Assembly (NCBI GenBank): GCA_001599815.1
Contig: BCIA01000007.1
Span: forward strand, 806,001-870,000
DNA: 64,000 nucleotides
Origin: Furcasterigmium furcatum
Lineage: Eukaryota; Ascomycota; Sordariomycetes; Glomerellales; Plectosphaerellaceae
Reading direction: 5' to 3'
This document shows, one piece after another, positions 31,138 through 43,000 of the stretch. The position numbers and the translations under genes were made by a program. Position 1 is the first letter of the stretch. Each line of letters starts with the position of its first letter. The notes beneath the pieces were generated by a model that did no database searches, was not told the DNA's origin, and was given only the letters and a program-made list of their open reading frames with translations.

Positions 31138-32136
31138 ATGTCGCGTTACGTTGAAGCCCATGCTAAGCCAAACGGCCCTGGCGACGCGCGCCCAACGGCC
31201 CTGCAAATCATCAAGGACGAGGGCCTTGAAGGCAAGCTCAAGGGCGAGGTCATTGTCATCACCGGTACGTCTTCCGGCATCGGCATTGAAACCACTCGCG
31301 CCCTGGCCACCACTGGCGCTGCCCTCTTTCTCACGGCCCGAGACGTCGTCAAGGCCCAATCCGCCCTGGCTGGTATCTTTGAACCTTCCCGCATGGAGAT
31401 AATCGAGATGGACCAGGAAACCCTCTCTTCCGTCCGCGCCGCCGCCTCCGCCATTCTCGCCAAGACCTCCAAGATTCACCTCCTGGTGAATAATGCTGGT
31501 ATCATGGCCATCCCTAATCTTCGCCTAACCGCCGACGGACACGAACTTCAGTTCGGCACGAACCACTTATCGCATTTCCTCTTCTATAAGCTCTTGGAAC
31601 CTGCTCTCCTCGCTGGCGCCTCCCCCGACCTCCCATCCCGCGTCGTCAGTCTCGCTTCCTCGGCCCACAACGTCCACGGGATCAATAACACCGGCAACTA
31701 CGACTTCCAGAAAGGCGGCTATGACCCCAGTGTGGCCTATGGCCAATCCAAGACTGCCAACATTTACATGTCCAACGAGATCGAGCGCCGCTATGGCTCG
31801 CGCCACCTACACTCCACGAGCGTCCATCCCGGCCTTGTCCAGACGGGACTGACCCAACACTTGCCACCGGATGCCTTCAAGGGAATGGAACACTTGTACC
31901 CCAGCATGAAGAGCGTCGAGCAGGGTGCCGCGACATCCGTGTGGGCGGCTGTCGGCAAGGAATGGGAACGCAGGGGCGGCAAGTATCTCGTCAACTGCGC
32001 AGTGGCAGAGCCGTATGTGGAAGGGGATGACAAATTTACTGCGCTTGGGTATGCCCCGTACGCTTATGATGAAGAGAAGGCGAAGATGCTGTGGAGAGAC
32101 TCGCTTAAGATTGTTGGATTACCGGACGAGGAGTAA
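31138..32136 (+). CDS. Short-chain dehydrogenase/reductase (retinol dehydrogenase/WWOX-like)
   Basis: Intronless, 332 aa. Classical Rossmann SDR: cofactor motif TGTSSGIG at residues 42-49, ARD after beta-2 (Arg suggests NADP(H)), LLVNNAGIMA at 116-124, catalytic Ser in VVSLASSAH near 172-175, and Tyr201-x3-Lys205 in YGQSK; HPGLVQTGL follows. It resembles fungal retinol-dehydrogenase/short-chain proteins acting on small carbonyl or alcohol substrates; substrate unknown. No targeting signal. Lies near bZIP, SnoaL-like and BAHD-like genes, which suggests secondary metabolism, an inference from context only. Confidence 0.92.
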   Translation: MSRYVEAHAKPNGPGDARPTALQIIKDEGLEGKLKGEVIVITGTSSGIGIETTRALATTGAALFLTARDVVKAQSALAGIFEPSRMEIIEMDQETLSSVRAAASAILAKTSKIHLLVNNAGIMAIPNLRLTADGHELQFGTNHLSHFLFYKLLEPALLAGASPDLPSRVVSLASSAHNVHGINNTGNYDFQKGGYDPSVAYGQSKTANIYMSNEIERRYGSRHLHSTSVHPGLVQTGLTQHLPPDAFKGMEHLYPSMKSVEQGAATSVWAAVGKEWERRGGKYLVNCAVAEPYVEGDDKFTALGYAPYAYDEEKAKMLWRDSLKIVGLPDEE

Positions 32137-32673
32137 GGAAACAAAGAGGGGCCCTGGCTGCTCTCGGTCGACAGTCAAATTTCAGATTTCCTTCTATGAA
32201 TAGATGTCTATAAATCGCGGAGCCATAGGATTGGTGAAACCTTTGGACTACATGTGGCACGGCAACTTCATGTCAGGGTTAATGGACTGAATTCTCGACA
32301 GTGCTCGAGACTGATGTGAAGTTGCACGGTGACCCCGCCGTCTCGCAATTGGTACCATCCAGAACAATGGCAAAGCAGAAACCATGACAAGAATCGAAAT
32401 TGACGATGTTGGACCTTACGTAGGGCAACTTGGGAAAGTCGCGTATCGGGGTATTATCGTTCCGGGAGCGACATGCTCAGTCGATCTTGGTTTTATTAGG
32501 GTGTGATCTGGTCAAAGAAATTGGCCCAGGCGTATTTGCTTGAAAATTGTAAATTTCTCAGCTATGGCGTTTTGTGTGTGGTCCTCATCACCGCGGTGAG
32601 GATAAGTTCCTATTGTCTGCTAACTAGCCGGCCATCCCTAATTTGCTCAAGGCTTGTTCAGCAACCTTTCGAT
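32137..32673. other. Convergent intergenic region, SDR and bZIP genes
   Basis: About 540 bp between 3' ends; AT-rich, no gene or repeat recognised. Confidence 0.4.
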
Positions 32674-33782
32674 CTAGAGAGATGGGCGCATAGGTTCCTC
32701 TCCTCTCATTATCCTCCAGCGGTTACTGGATTGAACTAAATCATTGCATCCCTCCACAGCCCAGGACCACTTTGCAAGGAAGCTGGGGGTGGCCTCCCAG
32801 CTCTGCTTGTCGTACGGTTCGCCCCAGACAATAAGTCCATTGCGGCCCGCCGTGATCTCGTCCTCGTCACGTCCTGATGCGAGGGGCAGGGTCCACATGG
32901 CGTTAGGATCGGAGACGGTGATGGTGTGCGGCGTACCTCGTCCCTTTCGAGCCGGCGTGGGACCCATGAGCTCACCGATGAGGTCTTGCAGCAGCTCCAA
33001 GTGGTCAAAACTTCCTTCGCGCCTTATGAGGTTGTCACGGAGGCAGGGGAAGGGAAAGAGGTTGATCCAGGAGGAGTGCGAACGGGTTTGCTGGAGGCGG
33101 GTGGGGACAAGGGAGAGAGGAATATCGGGGTTCAAGGGGNAGATGGTTGTGTCGTCAACGTAAGGACCGCCGAGGGGACAGGTAGTTAGGGAGCGAGAGT
33201 TATCGGTCCGGCCCGAGACATGGGTATTGAGAGTGCGCTTGTTGGAGACAAAGGCCCGGAAGACATTGTACTGGATGAGATGGAGTAGGTGATCGGTTGA
33301 GAGGGGCAAGATGAAGGAGGGGGGAGTTAGGGACGTATGGGCATGGACTGGGGCAGCGGGCGGCCGCCCTTGAAGGACTCCAGTACGTTCGGGTGTGAAT
33401 GTTGATGTAATGACGTGAGTGTGGGTTGGGCGCGAAGAGATGTATTGGGTGATTGCCCCTTTCGATTCTGACGAGGCGACTTGGGATGGACAATCATCAG
33501 ATTCATCGAGGCGCCAGCGCCTAACTTGGAACGGGCGCGATGTCTGAGCAGACCCTGGGTCTTGCTCCCTAGTCCGTAGTCCTTTAAAGCGTATAAGCTT
33601 AGTAAGGGGGTGAGGCATTAAGGGAATGACTCACGGTGTGCTCTTTGGTTCTTCCGGTTTTGAACCTTCCTGCGCTGCTTGATGGCCTCACCGTCGGCGT
33701 CGATTTGGGTAGGGCAGCTACCGACCCTATTCGCCTCGCCCTCCCCTAGGGCTAAAGAAATCGGAGAGATGGAGTGTTCCAT
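32674..33782 (-). CDS. bZIP transcription factor with DUF3425 domain
   Basis: Exons 33782-33635 and 33581-32674, intron 53 bp, 351 aa. Exon 1 encodes the bZIP basic region RRKVQNRKNQRAHR, with the Asn and Arg of the N-x7-R DNA-contact signature; splicing C|GA continues it as LRTREQ. The leucine zipper is short or weak. Residues about 140-345 are the fungal DUF3425 domain: LSTDHLLHLIQYNVFRAF, RLQQTRSHSSWINLFPFP, CLRDNLIRRE, WEATPSFLAKWSWAVEGC and a terminal SNRWRIMRGEEP. Without exon 1 the gene would look like an orphan DUF3425 protein. One N at 33140 makes a residue undefined. Likely a nuclear regulator; nearby SDR, SnoaL-like and acyltransferase genes are possible targets. Confidence 0.88.
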
Positions 33783-34340
33783 TTTGCTGAGTCACTGAAT
33801 ATGCAGGTCTGAGTCGATGATATCGAAACGTGGTGGTGAGTACGGAAAGTGAAGAATAGAAATCGATAGGGTCTGGTCTTCGGGTCGGAGGGGGCCCTGA
33901 ACAACACTAATCAACATGAGCTGGACAAGGGGAGTAAGTCTAGCCCGGTGGGCTTGGCTGAAAGTGGAGGTCCTGGAGCGAGGCGAGAATGAAACCATGG
34001 GACCCTCCATAATATTAAACTTTCGCGAGAGACAGACTAGGCTGAAAAGGGCAAAATTGTCATCATGCCCAGGCAGTACAATGCTCAAAGATCGTGCACT
34101 TGTCCGTGAAACATCATTTACAGGACGGCGTTAATTTATAGATTTATTCCTATCTCCGGAAAGGACTTAAGCTTGAAGACAGGGGCCGAAGTTAATGTGG
34201 GAGGTAAGTAAGCAATATCGTCCCAACTGAATACAAATAAACGGTAGGCCCAACGTGAAACAGTTTTCTCTTTCTGCTCACCATCACCTTCAACTTCTAC
34301 GTCAACCTCCACCACAAAAAAAAAACAGCCTTCCTTCATC
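33783..34340. promoter_or_regulatory. Divergent promoter, bZIP and SnoaL-like genes
   Basis: About 560 bp; A-rich stretch (34316-34326) just before the SnoaL-like ATG. No TATA pair was called with confidence. Confidence 0.4.
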
Positions 34341-34808
34341 ATGGCCTCAAGTGTTTCCTCGAAAAACATAAGAGAGCGCATTGAGGCTACGGCCCGAGCC
34401 TTCTTGTCAGCCTTCGAAGAGGTCGGTGTCCAGAATGATGTCTCGCTCATCAACCGCGACGTTACAGCAGACTGCACCCGGTACCTGCTGCCCGCTTCTG
34501 TACCTAAGGCCTTTAACCTACCGGAAGGCTTCTTTTTCGACAACACGAACTATCATGACGCTGTTTCCAATGACAACAAGGTGCTGAAGTTTAGAAATAA
34601 CACTATTTCCAACTTCATCGTCGATACTGAGGCCCGCCGGGCTTCTTTCACATCTATCGCAGAGGTACACCCTGTTAGCGGAGAGGCGTGGTACTTCGCC
34701 GAAATGGCTTGGTTCTTGTACTTTAACGAGGACGGGTCCAAAATCACGAAGGTGATTGAGTTTGGCGACAAGGACGTACTGTTGAAGATGGCAAGCGAGT
34801 CTGCATAA
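34341..34808 (+). CDS. SnoaL-like/NTF2-fold protein
   Basis: Intronless, 155 aa, the usual size for a single NTF2-like cone domain. Pattern: N-terminal helix ATARAFLSAFEEVG, an INRDVTADCTRYLLPASVP stretch, a helical linker NTNYHDAVSNDNKVLKFRN, and a beta-sheet C-half with FNEDGSKITKVIEFGD, typical for SnoaL-like proteins (EFdekGKIxxIxEFxD). Members are cyclases, isomerases or dehydratases in polyketide and terpenoid pathways, or have no known activity. No signal peptide. Catalytic residues cannot be assigned. Divergent from the bZIP gene. Confidence 0.75.
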   Translation: MASSVSSKNIRERIEATARAFLSAFEEVGVQNDVSLINRDVTADCTRYLLPASVPKAFNLPEGFFFDNTNYHDAVSNDNKVLKFRNNTISNFIVDTEARRASFTSIAEVHPVSGEAWYFAEMAWFLYFNEDGSKITKVIEFGDKDVLLKMASESA

Positions 34809-35665
34809 TTTGGTCCGCAGAATACAGAGTTTGACGGAAGCCTAGATGGGTCGGGTCATTAGTCCATATAAACCCGATACATGCGTTTCACCTCTACTGG
34901 AGAGATCTCAGATGTTGTCCTATTCTGCATCCTACGGAGAGCCAAGATGTAAGGATATCTTGCCTAAGGGCCTGGGCCGGGTCCACGAGGCGTCTGAGCG
35001 GCGAGGGGTCGCAGGTAGATCTGTCTGTATCCATAGACTTCAACTTGCTAAGTCTGAATTCTCTGAATGGCCTCACTCTATACCTCTTAGGAGCCCCAGC
35101 GAAGCCCAAGTTGAGTCATCGGCGATGACTCGCCGATGGTTCTTGACCACTCTGGAAGGGGTCTGGTCATCCCCTTACAACTCGGCAGTGGTTTTATTTT
35201 CCCGCGTTACTCTTTATCACCGGATGCAAACCAGGGGAAAAGAAGGGGTCGCAGCCGAGGTGCAGCAAGGAGATGCCGCGACCGAGCCACGCTATTGGCG
35301 GGACTGCACTGCACCACCACATAAGTTCGGGAAGGAGGACTATCTGTTCTGCCGCCTTTCTGACTGCTAGGCGCGAGCTTATAGGTCATCGTTATCGGCG
35401 AGCTGGCGTTTGTGACTTCGCGAACGTGGTTGCTTAGGATGTCTCTCGATGGCTGCACCTATCACAGGGTTTCGTAATACGACAATCACCCCAACTGGGC
35501 CTAGCGATGACCGTTGCCAAGCAACATCCTAAAATCTGACATCCATGCAATTTGACGTGATGATCCATGCTCGACGGCCACTGGCTTCAGGAACGACGCC
35601 CTCTTTTTAACCTCCCAATTCAGGCCGTCGTGACGAAAACACCAGAGACTCTAACAGAGGCAAAC
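34809..35665. other. Intergenic region before BAHD-like gene
   Basis: About 860 bp; ORF 34846-35370 has no domain or coding-like pattern. No TIR or LTR recognised. Confidence 0.35.
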
Positions 35666-37237
35666 ATGGCCTCTCCCGACCGGCCCATCACGGCTCTCGA
35701 CATCCTGCCGAGGACGGTACTCGTGCACCCTGGCTTTGTTTTCGCTGGCCACTTGGACGTGCCGCGACTTCGCGAATCGGCTGCTAAGGTCCTCGATGTC
35801 TATCCGGAGCTCAATGTTTCCATCGAAGCCGACTGGTTTAAAGTGAGCCCTACTCTTCCTTCTTACCCCCTTTCTCATTCCCTCCTCTCTGAGATCCACC
35901 TGCACTTCAACACCAGCTAACCTTGGCGTTTTCTCACAAGCTTGGAGCATGGCGCACGCCAGCAGCGAAAGGCCCCGCCTGGGACTTCAAGCATCGCGAC
36001 TGGCCCGACAAGACCTTAGCTGATGTCTTTGCTCCTGCGGCAGCGGCGGCAGAACTGGATCTGGAGTCATCCTCCAAGATCACCTCTCTGGGAGCGGTAG
36101 AGACTGCCGATGTGCAGGGTCTTTTCGGCTTTGAAGGTCCCCCTATCGGCTCGCTGGGGTCGTCTCACATTCCCGCCCTCTCCTTTCGAGTGACGACCTT
36201 GGGCAGCAAAGAAAATGGTCACACGCTGTTGACCATGATCATCCCGCACCTCATCACGGACGCGATGGGGGCAGGAGGCCTCATAGAGACCTGGGGTAGA
36301 CTCTACCGCGGCGAAGTCATCCCTCCCAGAACGGAAAATCCCCATCCTGACCTGGTGAAAGCGCTGGATGCCGTGCCGCTCAGCGACCGCGGAGGGGAGA
36401 TCAAAGAGGACGAACGCCCCGGCCTCGGGATGAGGACCGGCTTTTTCGATTTCTTGTCGTATGCGAAGGATTTGTGGCGCCTCACATCCAGAGGCTGTGA
36501 GGAGCGCTACGTTCACTTCCCGCGCCGACTGCTCGAGAAGTATCGCGACGAAGCCAGGGCGCAGCGCACACCAGAGGATCGAGGCCCTTCTGTCAGCTCT
36601 CATGATGTCTTGTGTGCCATGATGCTAAAGGTAGGAATCCTGTTTCCTTTTCTTGGGGCAAGACTATTATCAGTCCTAATACGAACTGCAGTTGTACGCC
36701 CATTCGAGCTTGGTGTCGGATGAGACTCAACCGTTCGACTTCTACAACGTATACTCCATGTCGCCCGCTTTCCCAAAGGGCGCCCTGCCGTCTCCGTACC
36801 TGCACAACATCAACGTTCCTGGCTGGTTCCCCCTCCCCTCTACCTCGGCCATCACCTCAGCATCCCTGCCTGAGCTGGCCACGATCATGCGCAAGCGTCT
36901 CAACGCACTACGCACCGTGAACAACGTGCGCGAAACGATCCTACATCAGGAGGGCCTGGCGTCTGCTCTCTTGCAGATCCCTCGAGTGAACGGCAAGCAC
37001 GGCTGGGGCATGGTCTCGAGCTGGGGCGGAGTCGAGGACAATGCCAGCAAGGGCTTTGCGGGCGAGAAGCTCGTCTTCCTCCGCTCGGCCACGCAGAACG
37101 TGGGGGATTTGGTGGCGCCAAACATCACGTTTCCATGCAAGGACGGACACGGAGGTATCATTGCTCGAGTGGCGGTTCTCAAGGGCGATTGGGACAAGAT
37201 GTGGGAAAACTCAGGGTTGGGCAACCTCGACTACTAA
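35666..37237 (+). CDS. BAHD-like acyltransferase (transferase family)
   Basis: Exons 35666-35842, 35941-36630 and 36692-37237; introns 98 and 61 bp; 470 aa. The catalytic HxxxD motif is in IIPHLITDAMG (His162, Asp166); N-half strands DVPRLRESAAKVLDVYPEL match the condensation-domain-like fold (PELxxS). The plant DFGWG motif is not seen; the C-half has HGWGMVSSWGGVEDNASKGF at the equivalent region. Reaction inferred: acyl-CoA-dependent O- or N-acylation of a small molecule. ATG 35666 was chosen over an in-frame ATG at 35567 because family N-termini begin near the first strand. Its neighbours (SnoaL-like, bZIP, SDR) suggest a tailoring role. Confidence 0.78.
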
Positions 37238-37653
37238 ATCAAACTCATTAGCTCTCCATTTTATATAGACAGATCCGGTCCCGGCGTCCAAGAGCGGCGT
37301 CAGAGTAGTAGAATGATAGACCGCCCAGTTCAACAATGGCCATCCGAGGGGCGATCAGGGAGATCGTGTCACGCAACTTGAACGGCATGGTGCTCATCGT
37401 AGCCCAGGCCCAATGTAATACTTCATACATGCTTGCCTCTTTCGAAAATGGGTATGGAACTTCAGTTTGCTGTGCCTCGGGGCTACAGGATAGCAGTTTC
37501 AAATGGCGATGCAGTCATTTAAATACCAATCATTCGCTCCATGGCACGCATCCTTGTCGCAACTTGTTAGGTCGGCCGGCGATTGCCGATACCCTGGCCT
37601 CTACCACGGGTAGGCCCAGCTGTTCTACAAGGCAGACGCAGGCCTCAGAGACA
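37238..37653. other. Convergent intergenic region
   Basis: About 415 bp between the BAHD-like and TF2 3' ends; nothing recognised. Confidence 0.4.
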
Positions 37654-39656
37654 TCAGGTGACGTGCTCTATGGCTGTGGAGTTCAGATCAGTCGACACAA
37701 TGCCGGCACCGAGCTCGGTGGCGGTCGCTTTGGAGTCGAGACTCGTCAGGATGTCCAGAATCTGGTTGAAGTGAGAGGTCGCTCGTTTATGTAGGGTGCT
37801 GTTGATGGCATGATTGACCATCTCCAGCAGAATACACCCGACACGGCGTATTCTTTGAATCTAGATGTGCAGTGCAATCGTCAGCAGCCATATCCAGCAA
37901 ACACCCGGGGGGGGGGGGGGGGGGGGGGAGGCAGTTCACGCACCGCCGCTTCACCCTGCACCTTGAGACACATGAAGGGAACGAGTTGCATCTCTAGCAG
38001 AAAGTCCTGCACAATCTCGAGTTGGCGCACAGCCAGAGACTCGGCCTTGTTTTCCAGACCGAGGACCTGGGGGATGCCCTGCAGCATGCACTCGTGCAAG
38101 ATGACGAGCCTCATGCAATGGTACACAGATAGGATGTTGTTTCGGAGAGCCCAGAAAGACTGGGCCTGATAGGATCCGACGGGATCATCAACAGCAGCGG
38201 CGGCTGCCGGGGTCACGCTGTTTGGTGACCGAAGGCCCGGCGGCAAGTCGTCCAGCACGCTGAGAAACGTTCGGTGTACCCGGACCAGCTCGGCCCAGTC
38301 CTCGTCAGGGGCGCCGGTAAGACTCGTTGTCCGCACGGGCTCCTTACGATTGGCGAAGGACTTCAGATGAACCATGAAGTCCGCCACGGTAGCCCATAGT
38401 CGCGTCTTGAGATGAAATCCTTGAATGAGCGAGTCTTCCGTGGATTGCCTGTTCAGGGGATTCGACGGGTCGAGAAGCGGCTCCGGACAAGGACCTTGGT
38501 CACGAAGTGTGAGGAGACCATGCCGCAGGATGTCGCTCATAACAGAGGGACGTCCCTCGAAGGCGGTGGCGGTCCGGTCGGTGAGGTAGATGAGCCAGAA
38601 GTTGGCGCGCAGGAGCTGCGACTCGAGGGCGGATGTCTGGCTGAGGGTCTCCTCGTCGTATAACCGGCATCGCATGGCCATGATGGTGACTTCGCCGGAG
38701 ACGTGCCACGCCACGCCATTCTTGCCGGTGACGTTTTGCAGGGCAGACGCCTGCCATATCCGTGAGGTGTAGGAAGACGCCACGGGCGACTCGAGATCAA
38801 ACTCTTCGTAGAGCCGGAGCATGGCCCTCGAGGCGTAGTAGAACGGCCAGGTGAGGGAGATGGACTGCGAGACGAGGTTGTCGGGGACTACGGAGGTGAC
38901 AAAAGCGCACAGGGCTGTGATCAGGGTAAAGCTCCGCAGTAAGGGAAGGGGATTGGTCCTAAATGCATCTGCACAGAGCGGCGGAGGCAGCCCTGCGGCC
39001 ACGTCGGATACGGCCATGCGCAGGGATGGCTCATGCGCGATGGGCGTGTTCGGGAATATGTACTGGACAAACAGATCGATGCACTTGTGCATGATGCGCA
39101 GCAACGGATCCAGAAGGTGGTCAACGTCGGCTGCATCGGCATCCATGGCCGGCAGGGAGGGCTGGAGAATGCTGTTCACCTCCAGAACGAGGCTGCGGCG
39201 GATTCTCGACGCAACTGCCGGCTGCGTGTGCAGGCTCCCATGCCCCCCCAGAGCCAGTGCTGGGAAGCTGGCGTAGGGGCTCGAGCCCAGGGTGCTTATC
39301 GATGGGGCATGCTGTATACTCGGCGGTGTGAGGTTCGAAGGCGAGCCGGCACACACCGTCTGCGTCGCGATTTGGTGTTGCCGGCCGAGATATGAGGGAC
39401 TCGTGGACGAGAGATAGGTGGTGCTGCGCCCTGCCGGCGGGGAAGGGGACTCCTCCACGGTGGGTGTCACGGGACCTTCGGGGGATGCCGCATGACTGAG
39501 TCGCCGATCTACTCGAGGCTTTCGTCCCCGTCTCCTAGGCTGGATACGAAATTCACAAGTAAGGCTGGCGATGCGACAGTTGGCGCAGGGGTTAGCGGCG
39601 TCGCAGCGCACCTTTCGGCGCTTGCATTCGTCGCAGGCCCTGGCGAAGAGAGACAT
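37654..39656 (-). CDS. Zn2Cys6 transcription factor (TF2), related to TF1, with poly-C intron
   Basis: Exons 39656-37944 and 37860-37654, intron 83 bp, 639 aa. Zinc cluster cysteines 8, 11, 18, 24, 27 and 34 (ACDECKRRKVRC, NPCANC) followed by basic RRRGRKPR. Middle domain RIWQASALQNVTG and LLRANFWLIYLTDR align with TF1. Read as one ORF the gene would end at 37881 with an odd poly-Pro tail; splicing GCG|GTGCGT to TCTAG|ATT instead gives IQRIRRVGCILLEMVNHA, which matches the TF1 terminal exon (VELVRRVGTVLLEI) at the same intron position. The ORF extends upstream to 39836, but ATG 39656 puts the cluster at the N-terminus as usual. Probable regulator of the adjacent galactosidase/permease pair (inferred). 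Confidence 0.88.
37907..37928 (+). repeat. 22-base G homopolymer (C22 in the TF2 transcript)
   Basis: Uninterrupted run of 22 G on the forward strand, inside the TF2 intron and thus in its pyrimidine tract. Length is likely variable and hard to sequence. Confidence 0.95.
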
Positions 39657-40042
39657 CGTAGTCTGGGGTGCATGAAGGTGAAGGCGGCGAGAAATGACCC
39701 GCGGAGAGAAAAGATTGGCAAGGAGTAGACATGTCCGTGGGGATATCCGTCGGATATGGATCCGGGGCCGCCTCGGCATCTTGCTTAGAGGCCTTGGCAG
39801 TGCCGGAACGAGCTGCCGACATCTCATCTCGGCCACGTGACTAAGTCTACGGAATCAGTCATCTTGATGGAAACCAGAATATGTAATACCTAGACAGAAA
39901 TCAGTAGTTATAGGAAAATACCTAGCTTTACGATTTAGGGCTTCGGAGGAAAAGTCTCATCGCGCAAGTTTAACACAACAACCGTTAGGATCTGTAGGCG
40001 CATAACCATTGAGCTGTCTTTATCTGTGTCTAACTACCTGCC
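39657..40042. promoter_or_regulatory. TF2 promoter region
   Basis: About 385 bp between the TF2 start and the GH2 stop, transcribed in the same direction. Part is an in-frame upstream extension of TF2. No motif called. Confidence 0.4.
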
Positions 40043-43000
40043 CTAGGCTGAACTCTCTTTCAGGCGCAGGCTCGTAGAAAATTCAAAGGGCTCAGACTTC
40101 AACCGGTACGCTTCAAAAGGCATGGGCCCGCAGCTGCCAGAGCCAAGGCCGTGCTGAGCATAGTCAATGTTCAACCAGTGCTCGTCACCCTTTCGCAGCT
40201 CATGGGGATGACGCGCGCGCTCCAGCTCCTCGATGGAGTGTTCCCGGAACGAAAAGCTGAAAGGAGTCGTCATGCGAGCCTCCAGCCCGATGCCCGCGGC
40301 CTTGGACCACACGGTGGCCCATCGGGTATCCATCTTGTTCCCGTTTTCCTGGGGCCACTCGTAGGTGGTCTGCAGCTCCTTCATGGACGACGACCAGCGG
40401 CCGAAACGTGCCGAGTCCTTCTTGTCGAGGTACGACTCGCCAGGGCCGCGGCCGAACCAGGTGGCGCTGTCAAAGTCCACGGGCAACGACATGGTGAGGC
40501 CGATGCGGGGCACCCACTCGGGATGGGCGCCGCTGAACGAACCCGTGACATGCACGTCGACGCCCGAGGTCATGATCCTGTAGACGATGGTGGCGTTGCA
40601 GGCCCAGTCAAACACGGGCGGCGCCACGCGGACGTCGGTCTCGATCCGGACGGAGCCGTCTTCCTCCTGGACCTTCCAGCGGGAGTCCTTGACGTGCATC
40701 TGCGCCTTATGGAGCAGCACCTCTTTCCAGACAGGTCCATTGCCTCGGCGACCCTTGTCGTTCTGCGTTTCCGCCCGATACAGGCTGAGCTCGGGGCCCT
40801 GCTTTAGGATTTGTCGGCCTGATGCCGACCATGTCAGGTCACCACGGACCGTGTCATACGTGAAAACGGAATCGAAGGAAGCCGATGAGATGTGCAAAGA
40901 TCCCAAGGTCTCGCAGACGTCCAGCTTCTGCGAGGCGAGAGCCGCCAAGGGACGGGGAAGAGCCCAGTCACGCTGGTCGGCCGCCAGGTGAATCTGGCTG
41001 AAGGCGACCTCATGCCCGCTAGGCGCCCACGCACGAGCTTCACGAAGGCGGAACACAATGGTCAGCCATGCTTCTTCCCCATTGCCCACCAAGCTGGTTG
41101 GAGGATCCACGAGCAGACTCTCGCCAGGAGCGACGCGCGGGATCGACCACTGCTGGGTCTCCGTATCGCCAGACTCCTTGGTAATCTGCCAGGTGACCGA
41201 GAGGTGGCTCAGGTCCACAAAGTCGTAGTGGTTGCGGATCAGGAGCTTTGCGCCCTGCTGCTCGACGGTGACGGGCTCGATGGCCTTCTTGTACTCGGTG
41301 AGGCCGGGGTTCTCGCTGTGATCCGAGAAGACCAGGCCATCCATGACAAAGTCGGCGTCGTTGGGGAAGTCGCCAAAGTCTCCGCCGTAGGCATAATACT
41401 CCTCGCCGCGCTCATTCTTCGTAAGCAGGCCGTGATTACACCACTCCCAGATGTAACCGCCCTGCAGAAGAGGCTCATTCCGGAAGGCGGCGATGTAGTC
41501 TGCCAGACCTCCCGGACCGTTGCCCATGGCGTGGCCGTACTCGCACTGGATCAGCGGCTTGTCGGGACGGCTGCGTGCCAGCCCGATCATCTCATCCACG
41601 GGCAGATACATGACACTATAGAGATCGGCGGTCTTTGCATCACGATCTCCCTCGTAGTGGATCGGGCGAGTCGGGTCGGCCCTCTTGATCCAGTGGTACA
41701 TAGCGGCGTGATTCCTGCCGTAGGACGCTTCGTTGCCGAGAGACCACATGATAATCGAAGGTGAGTTCTTAAACCTCTCGACCAGCTGGACGGCGCGGTC
41801 GAGGTAGGCCTCCTCCCAGTCTGGGTTATCGGAGATCCACTTGGCCGAGAGCTCCAGAGCAGCCGCAAGGATCTGGTTGCGGGTTAGGTTCTGCTTGTCG
41901 GGGACGTTAGGCTGCTCGATTGGCACGAAGCCATGGCACTCGAGGTCGGCCTCTGCCATAACGTAGAGGCCGAGCTCATCACAGAGGTCGTACAGGCGCG
42001 GGTCGTTTGGCTGGTGGGAGCACCGCAGCGCGTTGATATTACTCTTCTTCATCAAGACGAGGTCATCGCGCATCGCCTCGTACGGCACCGAGCGGCCGTG
42101 GAGATGGTGGTGCTCGTGTCTGTTGACGCCGTATAGGATGACCGGCATCCCGTTGACAAGGAGATTGGCGTTTGACATCTCGACCCTGCGGAAACCAATC
42201 CTCTGGCTGAGGTATCGCCCGGCGTAGGAAAGAGTCAGGGTGTAGAGGGTCGGTTCCTCCGCCGACCAGAGGCGGAGGTGCTCGGGGGCGACTGCGAGGT
42301 CGTAGGTTTCGCCGGGAGCGAACGATACCTCGCCGATCCTGGCGGCATCCGGACCATACAGCGCGGCGATCACGGCCTCGCCGTCGACGGGTCCCTGCAC
42401 GGTGGCGGTCATCCGCAGCGAGGCGTTCTTCAGGCTCTCATCCAGCACGGGCGTAGCTGAGAAATCCACAATGGCGCGATCTGGGAACGCGATGAGACGC
42501 ACATCTCTGAAGATGCCCGACAGGGTCCACTGATCTTGGCGCTCAATGTACGACGCGTCACAGAGCCTGTAGACACGGACGCTGATGATGTCGCCGCCTC
42601 CGACCGTCACATACTGGGTGATGTCGAATTCGCTGGCGTTCCGGCTGCCTTGGCTGTAGCCGACCTCGGTGCCGTTGACCCAGACGTGGAAGGCACTGTC
42701 GACGCCTTCGAACCTGAGCCGGATCTGCTGGCCGCGCCACTCTTCCGGCACGCAAAACCGTCTCCAGTACGACCCGGTCTCGTTGAGGCGGGGGACGTTG
42801 GGAGGATCGGCCGGGAAGGGATACCTGACGTTGGAATACAGAGGCTGGCCGTACCCCTGGAGCTGCCACATGCCCGGCACCTGGATGTCGTCCCAGCTGT
42901 TCGGGTCCACGGACGACCAGTCAGGCGCCTTGAAGGGAGACTCATCACACCGAAACTTCCAGGTGCCGCTCAGGGTCCGAGACTCGGCCCTGCTCTGGTC

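Noticed and set aside
30050..35055. Twenty-two-base similarity between about 30051 and 35031 (20 of 22 matching)
   Set aside because: A match of this size is expected by chance somewhere in a 64-kb window and the flanks do not align, so no dispersed repeat was called.
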